Below, one piece after another: positions 28,101 to 40,405 of a DNA stretch of 64,000 nt; within the stretch, counting starts at the first letter, position 1; each line of letters starts with the position of its first letter. The position numbers and the translations under genes were made by a program. The stretch spans positions 820,643 to 884,642 of the forward strand of contig JACAXG010000007.1 in assembly GCA_018881555.1 (NCBI GenBank), in the 5' to 3' direction. A model generated the notes under the pieces. That model was given only the letters and a program-made list of their open reading frames with translations. It was not told where the DNA came from and did not search any database. Source of the DNA: Amblyornis subalaris (lineage: Eukaryota; Chordata; Aves; Passeriformes; Ptilonorhynchidae).

Positions 28101-31100
28101 AACAAATCCTACAGCAGTGATGAACAAATAAGGAGAAAACAGTAAAGCCTGTCAATTAGTCAGGTTACTTCCGTGGAGACTGCAACCAGAACCCTCACAA
28201 TTCATAACAGCATCTCATGTCTTCCTCTGTACCAGCACTGAATAGCATTGTCACCTTTGTGTTTCCCATGGAGAGTACTGTTACAGTGCTGGTGGCAGAA
28301 ACAGGAGGTTGAAAAGGAAATTTGTTTGGGGGCTTAGGGCTGCAAGTAAAGGCCAGCACCTTGGGGGACCTTTGTGGGTTCATTAAGCAAGTCTCCTCAC
28401 TGTATCTCCAAGCAACCAACCACCCACAAGGCAAAACAAGCTCTTTTCCCCTTAGCAGATTCACCTGCCTTCCATACCACAACAAGACAAGTGGGAAAAG
28501 CGCTATGTTTTCCCTGAATTGAAGGGCAAATTGCAAGCTTTGTTTACCTGGCTTGTTAACACACTTTCTAGCAGTCTTTTGGGTTTCTGACCTGCATTAC
28601 AGTGACANGCAGGAGTAGCTCTGATTCCATTTGTATTCAGCTCTGGGGACCCAAAATTCTGGCTTCAGCCACCAAGAGGCTTGAGGCAGGTGGGTAACCT
28701 CAGGTCACGCTCAGGTTTTGAGAGGCACACAAGCTTCCCACCAGAGGCTTGCATTGTATCCCTGCTCAGAACCACTTTATGCCTCTGTCTTCCCATTTGA
28801 AGAATTAGGCTAACAGAGCTTTGCCAAAAACCAGCAGCTAGGAGAGGACAAGCAGTGCACACACAGACCAGGTNCAGCACATTTCCCTCCCAGCTTTTTC
28901 GAGTCCTGCACAATGTGATTGAATTCAGTCAAGTTTGAATGAGTTATGTGAATAGAGGGCTGGGGTAAAGCAGCCATGAATCATCATTTCCTCCGTGCTT
29001 GTTCTTTGCACAATAACATACTGCAGACCTGTAACTCCTCTGCTAAACATCCATAATTTTCTGACAACTGACNAGTCTCCAGGGGTTTCATATGTGACTG
29101 AGGGCAACAGACACAGACAAGTCCATTAAAGCAGACTTCAGTAAATCAGAGTTATAAAATTTAAAGACTATGCACTTTAACAAAGAAGTGGTTTACATTG
29201 CTTCAACTACTGACAAATTATCATGTCATGCTTAACAAAATCATTTCATTAGAGGCTTAGGAGAAGAACAAAAATACNTACCATCTTTTCCACCCACTTT
29301 TAAAGTAAAAAAGGGCACCTCACCCCAGAACAAGGTACCCCTCCCCCCAGCAAAAGGGTGCCAAACTGCGTTCACAGGACAGAGAGAAAAAAACCTCTGT
29401 GTGAACACCAAAACACCTATGGAAGTGCTGGGGAGTGTTAAGAGACTCCTCCTGTCTCCCCATGGTGCCTTGGGTTCCCNTCGCAACACACAGGAGTATC
29501 AAGGGCCTCCCTTTCACTCCCGGCACATGGTTGCTGATTCCTCTTTGAGGGTCTGAAGGTGAAGACAAAGGCAGTAAGCCTTCTGTGTAGCCTCAGAGTT
29601 TGTCTTATGTTCGGATTTCACAAAGCAGGAGAAGTCTCATCATCTACTGCTTTACAAAATCACTGTTTTCCTGGAAACTATTTGGCTGAAGAAGACAAAA
29701 AAAAGCCCCACAAGCACCCTTCTCTTCCCTCTATAAGGAAGGCNATACTCTTCTCTTTTCTACACAATAGAAACCAAGTATAGCAAAATGCAGAAACACA
29801 TCACCTGCTCTTCCTCGATTTCCTCTGCCCTGGGCCCCTCCATCTCCCTGCATCCTTACCTGCTTCTCTCGACAGANACCCACCAAGTTGCTCCAGAGGG
29901 CATTACTACCACCCAAGTCACCAGGCAAGCCCTGAAACATGCCTTCCCAAACCTCCNCTCTCTCCAGGAAACCCCCACACCTGCCTGTCCCAGTCCTCTT
30001 AACCTCTTTGTTTCCACCCTCACCTGCAAGTAAACAAGCCACATCCCCTCTCTATTGGCCACACCTGTGTTTTGCTCTGCTCCTCCTCCACTTTCTGTCC
30101 ACCCCTCCCTCCCCACACACCTCCCTCTGGCCATCAGAATCCCACATGGCTCACAGAAGCAGCCCTAGGCTATCTGAAAGAGTCAGCAACACTGTCATAA
30201 TGTGANGATCTGAGACGGATTTTGGGAGGCTTTTATCAATTTCAGGAGGGGAATATCAAGTTTTCATCCCACGTCTGGTGTGGCATTCACATCGCGTAAA
30301 AAGCACTGGTTTGAATACATCAATCACCNCAAAGGAAGAGAAAACAATGGAGAAAAATATACACCAGCGATCCTTTCTCCAAGCAGAGTAGTTAAACTTG
30401 TCTGCGGCAATCAATCAAGGCTCCAACAGAACCTGTTCTGCCCAAGATAGGAGATCTCTTGCGAAAGAACAGATAGCTCTGAAAACTTCATTACCAAAGA
30501 GTTGCCTCTTGACAGTCTCCTTAAAGCGGCATAAATTTCAATAAGCCAGCACACACCATTTCTCAGGTGTTAAATAGGCGTGAGTGTGTCCTGGTGATCA
30601 CAGCAGACTTGAAGTGAATTCAGCTTTGAAAGGTATTGAATCTTGGAAGAGCAGAAGGACCACTGCTAACACAGAGATTAAGTAAAGCCTTGTGCACAAA
30701 GGCTGGAATGAAAATTAATTTGTTTTTCTCTATCATCTGCTGTCTTCAGCAAGCAGAGACTTGTCTTTTAACCCTTTTAGCAGAGTGCTATTTCTGTCAC
30801 TGCAGGTTCAGAAAAAGTACAAAATTAAATTCTAAAAAAAGCACCCATAAGAACAGAAATAATAAACTAAGCAGGCTGGGAATGTACATTTGATCCCTGA
30901 TTATTAAAAAAATGATCCAGGAAACGCGAAATATCATTTTAAGACCATTGTTATTACCAGGATCTGTTCTGAAGATGTTTATTTTTCTGAAATTAAAGAT
31001 AGGATATGCATTTTCAGAGACAAGTCACCTGAAGCATATGCTGCTGAATTTCACTTAAAGTCACACTTAAAACATGTAACATTTGGATTTGTGAAGCTTT

Positions 31101-31329
31101 CCATAAACTATTTCTCCAATAATTACCTAGATTTCTCATAGCACTGAATCAGACTCCANTTTTTGTAACTACATCAAGTAATGTATTCCCCAATTTCTAA
31201 AACATACAGTCATTACCATGTGGTAAAATATCAATTTAATAATAATAATAAAAAAATTTTCTCNGAGTCCAAACCAGATGGACCATCTGTCAGAGACAGG
31301 ATATAGTCTGTTTTGAGACATCTCGAGGT

Positions 31330-31912
31330 GCTTGGAGTTGTGGGGAAGGGGGCGGGACCCTGCTCCCATACCCCCGCCTCATCCCTGCTGTACCTGTCCA
31401 TCAAGAGACACTGGAGGCCTTGGTGTCACCTTACTGACCCCTGAGTGGCCGAGACACGAGAGGCCCCACCTAGAGGGGCAGGCCCGGAGGCGGGGCCAAG
31501 GGTTTAAGAAGCGATCACCAGGGNGCGCTCTGTTTTTTCTTCACCTGCGTTCAGCTTGCAGAGGTTCATTGCTTGGAGCAGGTGTTGGTAGCTATGCCTG
31601 TTTTTTGTATATCTCTCCTATCTTCCTGCTTTCCTCCCTTTCTTCTTTTTCTAACTTTCTTCTCACGGAACATAACATTGGATGGGCTGTAAGGTTTTCT
31701 ATGTTAATGGGCTAAGTTTATGCTAGGAAAGGTGATGTTGTGTAACCTTTACTCTTTTGCCAATGTCCCTTAATTTTCTGTGGTTCTGCCAGTAAACTTT
31801 CGTGTGTTTTTTTTACCTCTTGGGAAAATTTTGGTTGAGTTTTCTCCTTGTGCCTATGCAGAGAAGAGAACCTTGGTTCAGTCCCAGGGTTTTGGGTAAC
31901 CTGGGGCATAAC
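31330..31912 (+). mobile_element. Probable solo LTR of an old endogenous retrovirus
   Basis: A block of about 580 bases with a GC-rich first third (31340-31530), a TATA-like tttaagaag near 31503, a pyrimidine-rich middle and an AGTAAA signal at about 31791-31796 followed by a T-rich stretch. This resembles the U3-R-U5 order of an avian LTR. A possible start is TGTGGGGAAG near 31338 and a possible end is GGCATAACA near 31912. The TG...CA ends are imperfect and I see no matching target-site duplication. No internal retroviral genes are adjacent, so it would be a solo remnant. It could instead be an unrelated GC-rich element. Confidence 0.35.
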
Positions 31913-34775
31913 ACCATGATATTCTGTATTGAAAGATGTGTCAGCTCAGGTGTGTCCACACACCTGAATAGAAAACCTTCTTTGGCTGAAGTCTGTCCAA
32001 GGCACCTCAAAACAGGTCTTAAATGAGTGTCAGAGTTTTGACAGCTCTCCACAGAGGTGGATTTTCAAAGTGAAATTTGACAGATGTAACAACATTTGAA
32101 GAGAAGCAACACAGTGGAGAGTTTCTCAGGAATACCAAAAAATTAAAGCTACTGAGCAGGCCTTGCACAGCTGTGGCTGTGAGTGGGGGTATGCCACATA
32201 TCACTGTGAAAATACACCAGATTCATCATCAGAAAAAGAAACCAATTGCTGTGTTTGGGTTACAGTATTTGCAAATGCCCAAATTAGGACATTTCTGGCA
32301 TAATTCTTCAGGCCTCACTGGAAGATATTTTGCTCCATTGAACCTATGTGTCTTTTAATGTACAGATGGGAAAAGAGGTGATTACATAGTTAGTGCCTCT
32401 TCATAAGAGCACAGCATTATTCCCTCTGGTGCACTGTCTAATTTTCAACAGGCAAACATCGAGCTTTGTGTGTCTTCCCTGGGAGATTATTTCTTAATTC
32501 ACCTTGTTGTCAAGTACTTTCTCCTGCTTTTAGTTTTACTAGTCCCTGTCTCTAATCTCTTATGCCTAGTTACAGATCATGCTAAATAAATCTTTTTCCT
32601 CAGAGTTTATATCTTTCAAGTATTTGCAGATGATTTCGCTAACAAAAGCATACATATTTAACTGGTTTATTCTTTCCTTCTGAATTCCCCAAAGGCTTTT
32701 CACAGCTCTTATCTGAATTCCCTCTGGCTGCCGACAATGGCCCTGTAATGAGGCATCCCAACACCTTAGTTCTGAACAGAAGGGAGACCTTGCCCCCTCC
32801 CAGCACAGGATACCTGTGCCTAAGCACTTNGGCAACACGCAGGACTCAGGATTAATTTACTACTAATGATTTCATCCTGTATTTCTCTCACCCTGCAGTT
32901 TGTTTAAGTCTTCCCAAGATGATTCATCTGGCTAATCTTGTAGAGCCTTTAGCTTACTTCTAACTCTCATCACCAATTAAACAAAATGATGTACACCTGT
33001 TGTGAAGTTGGACCCTGGGAATNTAGAAACTTCATAGAAGATCTCTGGACAGTGGGACAGGCTCTTTGCACAGGGGGTGGGTGACCTGCCCTCCTCTCTG
33101 AGCAAAAGGATCAAAGAATTGGTAGCATCAATCTTTGTCTGGGAAAGCAATCAGATACAACATCAGCTCGGAAGAGCTGGACCTCCATCCACCTTTCTGC
33201 CCTGTGACCATACCAGCAGAGGGGAAAGTGCTGCCTCCACAGCTGTGCCCTAAAACACNTATCAAGAAACGGAAAATCACTTGAATGGAGCAGGTGTTTG
33301 ATGCCACTTGGGTGTGCAATGCCTAACAACTCCCCTGCTTGTCCTTCCAAATTACACTGCCGATGACAGCATTGAAACATGGAGCTTACTTAAAAGGAGC
33401 ACTCATCTTGGGAATTTGGGGTATTTATTCCTACACTGCAGGTATTTGTGAAATTAAAACATTTGAGATGCAGTACTAGTANTAAAAATAGACAAAGTAA
33501 AGAGATTATAATCCTCTGACCTCCAAATGTTTCTCTGAGTAGCTCCCACAAACTTTTCTACTGTAGTGTTGGTGTAAAATGCATACATGTCAGAGAAGAA
33601 TCATGTATTAGTTTTCATTTTCAAGAGAAAGGGAACTCAGCCTGTGCCCTGTCAGTCATGCTTGTAAAGAGTCATTACAAAAATCAGATTCTCTCTGCTC
33701 CATGCAATAGAGTAAGTATGAAGTGCTTCTGCAAATCAAGTTAGAAGTGCCCCAACCATTCACAAGATTTTCAGCACCTCAGGGCTACTTGTCTGTGAAG
33801 TCACCTGGATCTAAAGGTAATCTCTTTGTGCTCATGCAGAATATGTGTCACAGTTTTATGGCTATTTATATTAATTGAGCTAAACCATTAGTCACCTTCT
33901 TTCTAATCACTGATGTGAGGCCAAAATCATTCCCACCATTTTCACAGAGGAAGAACAAGAAAACCATATAGATAAGAGGCTGATGGTCACTGGCNGGGAA
34001 ACCTGCAGTGGATTGTTCTCTCATCATTTTTCCATGACTGAAAAAAGTGCCAAGAGTGCAGAAGGGCAGCTGGGGCACCAGGCACTAGGAGGGGCTACAG
34101 ACAGCAAATCCTCATGGCCCGAGGTGTGTGAGGCAGCATGGCATCAGCTCCAACACTAGTAGCCCAAATAAAATATCCTGTGTCCCACAAAGCCCCTGGT
34201 GAGCAGGACTGCAAATTGGGACAGTCTGTATAAGAGANGATGGATCTATAATGATGCAAATAAAAGACTGACATAAATCACACAGTGTGCAACAATTTCA
34301 AGAACTTGCAATAAAAAGCCATAGGGAGCCAGCTGGAAGAAGGGCCAGAACAATGCCAACACCCTCTGGAGGAGGGCCTCTCCTACCTGTTTGTAATGTT
34401 ACCCCTGCACCACTGACAGATTCTTCCCCTGTGCCAAGTTACCCAGCAGTGAGCAGGAGAAGAGAACTCAGATCACTGCAGCAAGGGCTGGAGAGCTGGA
34501 ATATCCTATGCTCCCTCTAACAGTGTCCTTGTCCTCAGAGCACACTGCCTTGTAACAGAGCAATGCACAGCAGTGAAGAAGGCAGACTGTGTACTGAGAG
34601 GCACTTGTTGAATTAGCAGCAACCTGCCCTGTAAAAACACACTCCACGGCTGGANGCCATGCTGCCTGCTCTTCCTCAGCCACACCACCCCAACTGCCGC
34701 CATCTAATGTGGCCTAAAGAACCCCTAAATTCCATGCATTTAAACAAGAACACCAGCTCTATAGCACTAAATTAA

Positions 34776-34781
34776 TTTATT
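34776..34781 (-). terminator. SMIM43: Candidate SMIM43 poly(A) signal (AATAAA)
   Basis: Plus-strand tttatt, AATAAA on the minus strand, lies about 660 bases downstream of the SMIM43 stop codon. If the gene is read through without splicing, this is a suitable end for its transcript. The assignment rests on position only. Confidence 0.35.
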
Positions 34782-35437
34782 TTTGCCAAGATCAGTGCAC
34801 AGCTGTTAGCACCTATTCTTAGCTTGTCCACAGGCCACACCACACGGACATCAGCCCCAGGCAGTATCTGGGGAGTAGGAGCTGCTGTGCTGGGGCCAAA
34901 GCGGTCCCTGGGGACATCAGAAATGGGGAAAGGTCAGCCATGGGATGTTGCCAGGTCTGTTCCCACCAACAGGGAGTGAAAGCCTACTTAGCATTTTAGC
35001 TGTATGATGGAATAACTCCTGTGGAGTAAAAGAAGGAAAACTGAGTTAGATGTGGTTAAAGTTAGAGGGGGGGAAAAAGTTCGTTTAAAAGGTGTCTTCT
35101 GCATGGCAAAACGCTGAATTTCAAAAAGCTCTAATCGGGTCAAATTCGGATCTCTGTATGCCGAAGTAAAACCAACATAACCTCCTCCGCAAAGAGCGCC
35201 TGAGGGGAGTTTTATAATACTTCGTTACAGAGTAAAAGCTGCAGGGCGAGTGCACCTTCGAATTTCCCCTGAATTTTACATGGCAAACGTAGCTACTCTA
35301 GAGAGAGCGGGGGACCGGAGGGCGGCCGGGGACAGTGCTCCACGGGGATGCTGGCGGAGCAGGAGCCTTCCCGGGGGATGCGGTGAGGCGGAGGCGGCCC
35401 CGGGGGCGGCCCCCACCCCTCCCTGCGTGTCGCGGAC

Positions 35438-35653
35438 TCACCTGGGGGTGGCCCGAGGCGGCGGTGGCGGGCGGCTCCCGGTTCCCGGCTCCCGGCACGC
35501 AGTCCAGGGCTGCCGCGGCGGCGGGCGGCGGCGCGGGGGTGCTCCCGCCGAGCCCCGCAGCTGCCGAAGGAGCAGGCACAGCAGGAGCAGCAGCAGCAGC
35601 AGCAGCAGGAGGAACAGCGCCAGGTAGAGGAGCAGGTTGAGCTCCCACTCCAT
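35438..35653 (-). CDS. SMIM43: Small integral membrane protein 43 (NEMEP micropeptide)
   Basis: Single-pass membrane micropeptide, formerly TMEM155. The mouse orthologue NEMEP is a Nodal-induced peptide reported to bind glucose transporters and promote glucose uptake during mesendoderm formation; that role is literature, not visible here. The reading frame gives 71 residues. The N-terminus MEWELNLLLYLALF matches my memory of the human protein exactly. Residues 5-29 form one hydrophobic segment (eleven consecutive Leu at 15-25, Cys26, three Leu), followed by basic Arg30-Gln-Leu-Arg. The tail is Pro/Arg-rich, with a PW...RE element resembling the end of the human protein (63 residues). The start is fixed by this conserved N-terminus although the frame stays open upstream. 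Position between ANXA5 and EXOSC9 on the minus strand agrees with the human gene order. The stop TGA lies inside a perfect donor, CAG|GTGAGT, so the last residues could instead come from another exon. Confidence 0.83.
   Translation of the reverse strand: MEWELNLLLYLALFLLLLLLLLLLLCLLLRQLRGSAGAPPRRRPPPRQPWTACREPGTGSRPPPPPRATPR
35588..35608 (-). repeat. SMIM43: (CTG)7 coding repeat in SMIM43
   Basis: Seven CTG codons, flanked by CTC codons, encode most of the polyleucine core of the SMIM43 membrane segment. The plus strand reads CAG x7. As I recall it, the human segment mixes Phe and Leu, so the pure repeat probably reflects local expansion or codon homogenisation in this lineage. Confidence 0.85.
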
Positions 35654-35930
35654 GCCGCTCGCGGCACGGCTCGGCTCGGCTCCCCCGGTGCTGATGCCAG
35701 TGCCAGTGGCGGCCGAGCCTCCTCCCCTGCGGCAGGAGAGGGGCACCGGGCGGAGGGGCCGCGGAGCCAGTCCTGCCTTCACCTCCCGCCTCTGCGGCAC
35801 CTCCCGCCGGGACAGCCCCGGCGACAGGAGGGCACCGCGGCGCGGTGCGATGGGTGCAGAGGGCGCCGGGGCTGCGCCGCGCCCGTCCCAGCGCCTCTGG
35901 TCCGAGCTGGGGCGTGTTGGCTGCTCCTTG
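35654..35930 (-). promoter_or_regulatory. SMIM43: SMIM43 upstream CpG island / promoter region
   Basis: Very GC- and CpG-rich sequence directly upstream of the SMIM43 start, continuous with the GC-rich coding exon (island about 35290-35930). Long open frames cross it in several registers only because stop codons are rare at this composition. No TATA box is seen near the start and the transcription start cannot be fixed. The island is separated from the divergently transcribed EXOSC9 by 4.6 kb. Confidence 0.5.
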
Positions 35931-38900
35931 GGCACAAGTCCCCTGTTCCAGAAACGATGCTCCGAGATCACCTGTCAGGGGCAAGAGAAGCTCTTGAGAT
36001 GACTCACTTCGAGACTGAAATGCCCACACAGCGGTACCTGCAGACAGCATCTGCCTCCCCACCCCACATTTCACACCCGTCCACCAGCACAGGCCAAACA
36101 GCTCCGAACTCCATCAATACCAGAAAATGTCTCTCTCCTTGAAGACATTTGAGAGCCATCTCCTTGGCCAGCAGCACAAACACTTGTCAGGTATTGCCGT
36201 GGCAGTAGAAAAGTTACTCAGATTTTTGGCTGCTTGGCTCAGATTTTGGTGAACAATACAATTGTGATGGACTCACCATGACTTCTGCTTTTCACGGTAC
36301 TATCCGTCCACTTGCCTGCATGATTCATCTCAAGCCACATTCCCAAAGCTTCCATGGATTTATAAGGCAGGGAAGTGAAATTACACAGAGGGAACATTAG
36401 CACTGCTGCATATACTGCAAATTTTGTGAGGGCCAGAGAAAGTGTATTACTTCCTGAAGAAATACACCCAAAAAAAAGTGTGAATTTTACTTCATCAAGC
36501 CTCCCAAATTCTTAACATAAGTATGGCATCACCACTAGTCTGAGCTAAGGAGACAAATATGTATTGAGTTACCATTTTACACCAAATCTTCTATCCTTAT
36601 TGGACCTCTGAAAAATACTTCACAATAACGCTCAATATAACAGTTTGAGGCAATTTGGGAAAATGATCATTTACGTTTGCCTGAAGTAACAAAACATCAT
36701 TCGGACAACTTCATCAATACTGTAGAAAACATTACCTGGTGGAAAAAGGAAAGACCAGCATCCATCATTCTCCAGTGCTCACACATCCCATCCTGGCCCT
36801 CTGTTCTCCGACACAATAATTGGCACTTTCCCATTTTGCTTGTATTGCAGAGTTTTCTTACAAGTTTTTCTTGACAAGGAATGAAGAATTGGGATCTTTG
36901 GGAAATATGGGGAGATTACACAGGATATTGCTCAGAAGCTCCATGAGAGACAGTCTGCTCTTGTTCATGAGACATTGGTCATACAATGCCTTGTGAGTGG
37001 CTGTTCTACACAACAGGAGGCACTTCTAAACCACACTTTCATCTTTTAACAATGCCTGTGTTCTAAGATACAACTGTAAAAGCAAAATTGCATTTAAAAT
37101 TAGCTGAATCAACAAAGAGATACATGTTTGTGGGGTTTATGACAGAATTCTGAAATTTCTTACAGCTGTACAGAAGAGAAATAGTTCCTCTTCTTTTATT
37201 ATTAAACATTTTGCTTTATCCTATAAAAAAATAAAGCAGGCTGTTTCTTACAGTTGGAGCAGGAAAGTATAACCCCAAGCTAAATAAGCAGATATGCTAG
37301 AATTCCTTCCCAGTCCTTAGTCCTCCAATCAAGCAGCAGCCAGGCTTTACAGAACAATGGCAACAGAGTTACTCAGAAGAGTAATTTTTCTAAAATGCAT
37401 CTCCTGTTTTAAAAGAAGCATTTTAGTATCAAGATTTTAAGAGATTGTCCATGCAGAACAACAAAAATACTTGATTTAAAGATTATGACTGTTGGCATTT
37501 CAAGGCAGTCAAGATTAATTTGTGGTCCGTAACAGATACTTGGAAGCTGAATAAGCAGGAGAAATAATTGAAAAAAGAGAGGTTTTGATTTAATGGTTTA
37601 ACTCGATTATCTACTTTTTATCCTCGCTTGTTTGTAACCAAACATATTCCTTCATAACCTATCTGTCAAGTAATTTTTAAAACTAGGATATGAGAAAGTG
37701 GTTCTTTTTTTCCCAACTATTTTGGTTTATTTATGCCTATTCTCCATGAAAGGAAATAATAGTTTCTTTACCTGGACGTTTGTTACTTCTTAAGAGAATC
37801 TGGAGATGCTTCTAAAAGATTTGAATATCTTACACCACGCTAAAATCTGAAGCCAGACGTTGGTTTTTTATGTTCAGAGCATTCAACTCTAGCTTGTAAC
37901 AATTTTGGCTTAGCATGACACTTAAGTCAGCAACTGGTTTCACTTGAATCCATAGAAATCATGGACACAGCTTGCCTGGAAACAGAGAAATTGCAGGGTG
38001 TGAAGACAAAAAAAAAAAAAGGATTTCTTTTCCTCTGACTTTGTTGCTTGCCTAGCACCCAGCCTTGCAAATACTTCCCACTTTCCCAAAAGGATTGCTG
38101 AGAGCTGGGAAGTGCTCAGTGCAGCACTGTCTACAGGATCACAATTTCTGGCAGGACTCATTGGTGCAAAAAACTTCTTTCACGACAGCAGTATACCCCA
38201 GGAGATGATGTGAAGGCTAAGTACAGGTGAAAACAGCAAGAATATTTTGGGGTTTACTCAGAAATCTAGCTTATGAAAGATGATCAAGCACACATCCAGC
38301 AAGCAGATGAAGCAGAAGTTACTCCCAACTTGCCTTAAGCTGGTCTTTGGAGGATTTGCTGGCAGTTCTGGGGTCCCTTTTTTTTGAACAAAATTACTTG
38401 AGCATGTGTACCAAGCAACCACTTTCCTAAATTTTAGCCTTGGAAGCTGTGACACATTCCTTCTAATAAGTAAGAGACAAAAGTGCTTATCTGTGCTTCA
38501 GATAAAGAGCTTGTTTAAGTGCTTCCCTGGATCTGGGCCAGAACATCCCATGCCTCACCACATGTGGTATTGTTCATGCCTCACTTCTGCCAGCAGCGTT
38601 GCTTGCAAGGATTACCTATCCTCCCACCCCCTATGGAGCTGTTCATCATAAAAACAAATTATAAAATGTATTATTACATCTGTGCAGAGCCTTTCTTCCC
38701 AAATAAGCTTATAAGCTGGAATACTGTATACATCATGTCATGCACAGATGTGTAAATGAGCAGGACTTGCAGCCAACCAGCAAAGGCACATTGCAGTCAA
38801 GGCTGCCATGGAAAGAGAAGGTCAATTTCTTATTTATTTTGATTAGGCCATAAAACGTGGTTGCTGGCAGCTGCTGTCAAGATGCTGAGATTCTGATACA

Positions 38901-40055
38901 GTTGGGTTTTCTTCTTCAGTCCTCAAATGTGATTTTCCCTCAAGGCTCAGTTCAGTAGGATAATCCAATTCAAGCATTTCAGCCCACAGAGCATTCAGCT
39001 CAAATGAAGAAATGCTTCAGTGTGAGCACAATAGATCATTAGGATCTTCTTTCTAAAAATTCCTGCTTCAGCCTAAGTGCCTGTGATTTATTCACTCGTT
39101 TATTCACTCTGCAGGGTACGACACTCTCTCCTGAACACCCAGAGTATTCCCATTACTTCATTACAAGTGTACCTCTTTCACCGTACAGAAACGGTGTGAG
39201 CAATTGCTCAATTTCTGTTTCATTAACCATTTATATTGACCTTATTTTCTATGTACCCTCATCCTACAGATTTCCAGCACCATGGCTCTATGCCTCCTTA
39301 ATTTGTGCATGAAATTCTTTACCCTTCCTAGCATATGTACACGCAAAAGAGCTGCAAAGTATACTTTGTGTGAAGAAGATGGCATGGATCAAAGGATACA
39401 GCTGATTTCCAGCTCTATAATCTCATCCATGTTCCCTTACACTGAATATTTGTGATGATATTGATTTATCCTAAACTGAAAATATAAACCAGCATGGGAA
39501 AATCAGACAGCCCTTGTCCTCACTAGCACAGACTTGGGAGTTTCTGAAACATGACTCGCTTTTTAGTTTGTACTAGAACTGCAGTGTGTTAACAAGGTTT
39601 AAAAAGACAGTGTCACTGAGATATTTCAACAGTTTTGTGTGGAAAATGTCAGTGTCTGGGGTTTAACGTTGGTGGGAAGATACAGTAATCGATGTTCTTG
39701 TTTTAGTTCAAACTAAGCATAAAAGCCACTTTTTACATATGGGCAGCACTTCAGAACAACAGAGAGGGATGTTCTTTTAACAGATTGGATGTCTTGGCTG
39801 CATTTTTGCCTGCAGCACTGCCTTGTTCGTGCTGCCAGCTCNGCTGTGTCCTGAGGGCTGCAGGGCACCCGCACCTTGAGGGCCGGGCACCACAACTGCA
39901 TTAACCACTCGAAATGTCTGGGGTGCATGTTTGGTTTTTTGTTTTAAATTCCATATGGTTTTCCCGACGACTGGCACTCCGGGATAAACCCACACGGCCT
40001 CTGTCCCTTACGTGTCGACTCACGGCCGGGCGGGCTGAAGTGCTCGCCCTGCACT
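35931..40055. other. SMIM43-EXOSC9 intergenic region
   Basis: About 4.1 kb of AT-rich sequence between two divergent genes. I see no conserved exon, RNA gene or clear mobile element until the CR1 relic near 40.06 kb. A 12-A run lies near 38009. Possible enhancers or a non-coding transcript cannot be judged from one sequence. Confidence 0.6.
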
Positions 40056-40405
40056 CACCTCGAGTGCTGTGTGCAGTTTTGGGCACCACGATATCGAAAA
40101 AACATCAGGCTTTTGGAGAGCACGAGGATGGTGAAGGATCTGGAGGTGCAGCCGTATGAGNAGAGGCTGAGGGCACTTGGTCTGTTCAGCCTGGCGGAGA
40201 GTCAGGGGAGACCTCTGCATCCTCATGAGGGGGAGCAGAGGGGCAGGTGGNGATCTCCTCTCGAGACCAGGGACAGGACTCGAGGAAAAGGCATCAAGCT
40301 GAGTAGGGGGAAGTTTAGGTTGGATAATAGGAAAAGATTTTTCCTCCAGAGGGCGCTCGAGGACTGGAACTGGCTTCCCAGGCAAGCGATCTCCCTGAGG
40401 GGACC
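40056..40405 (+). mobile_element. CR1 LINE relic, plus orientation
   Basis: Diverged copy of the untranslated 3' part of a CR1 element. Recognisable landmarks in order are gtgctgtgtgcagttttggg, gatggtgaaggatctggagg, gtctgttcagcctgg, ggggagacct, gtttaggttggataatagga and ctggaactggcttcccagg. The true CR1 3' terminus with its short direct repeats is missing. The homology stops where the GC-rich EXOSC9 promoter begins, so the end was probably deleted or overwritten. It has no coding capacity. Confidence 0.85.

Larger units (their letters stand above)
18591..34775. other. ANXA5-SMIM43 intergenic region, no convincing gene
   Basis: Sixteen kilobases of mostly AT-rich sequence. The open frames are short and start and stop at random; the longest are 22514-22975 (plus, 153 codons) and 26680-27117 (minus, 145 codons). 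Neither shows a family motif, a splice-linked neighbour or biased composition. Contents I can name are the (CT)n run at 24238, the CR1 scrap near 25.1 kb, an A/T-rich low-complexity patch near 27.96-28.01 kb, a pyrimidine-rich plus strand near 29.3-30.1 kb and the LTR-like block at 31.3-31.9 kb. Regulatory elements for ANXA5 or SMIM43 could be present, but they cannot be seen without cross-species alignment. Confidence 0.6.

Noticed and set aside
35581..35620. CAG-rich array on the plus strand as a CRISPR-like or non-coding repeat
   Set aside because: It is a trinucleotide run without spacers and is fully explained as leucine codons of SMIM43 on the minus strand.
35298..36074. 258-codon minus-strand frame and other long frames around SMIM43
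   Set aside because: GC-driven shadows. They overlap SMIM43 in another register, and only the register starting MEWEL has a conserved protein.
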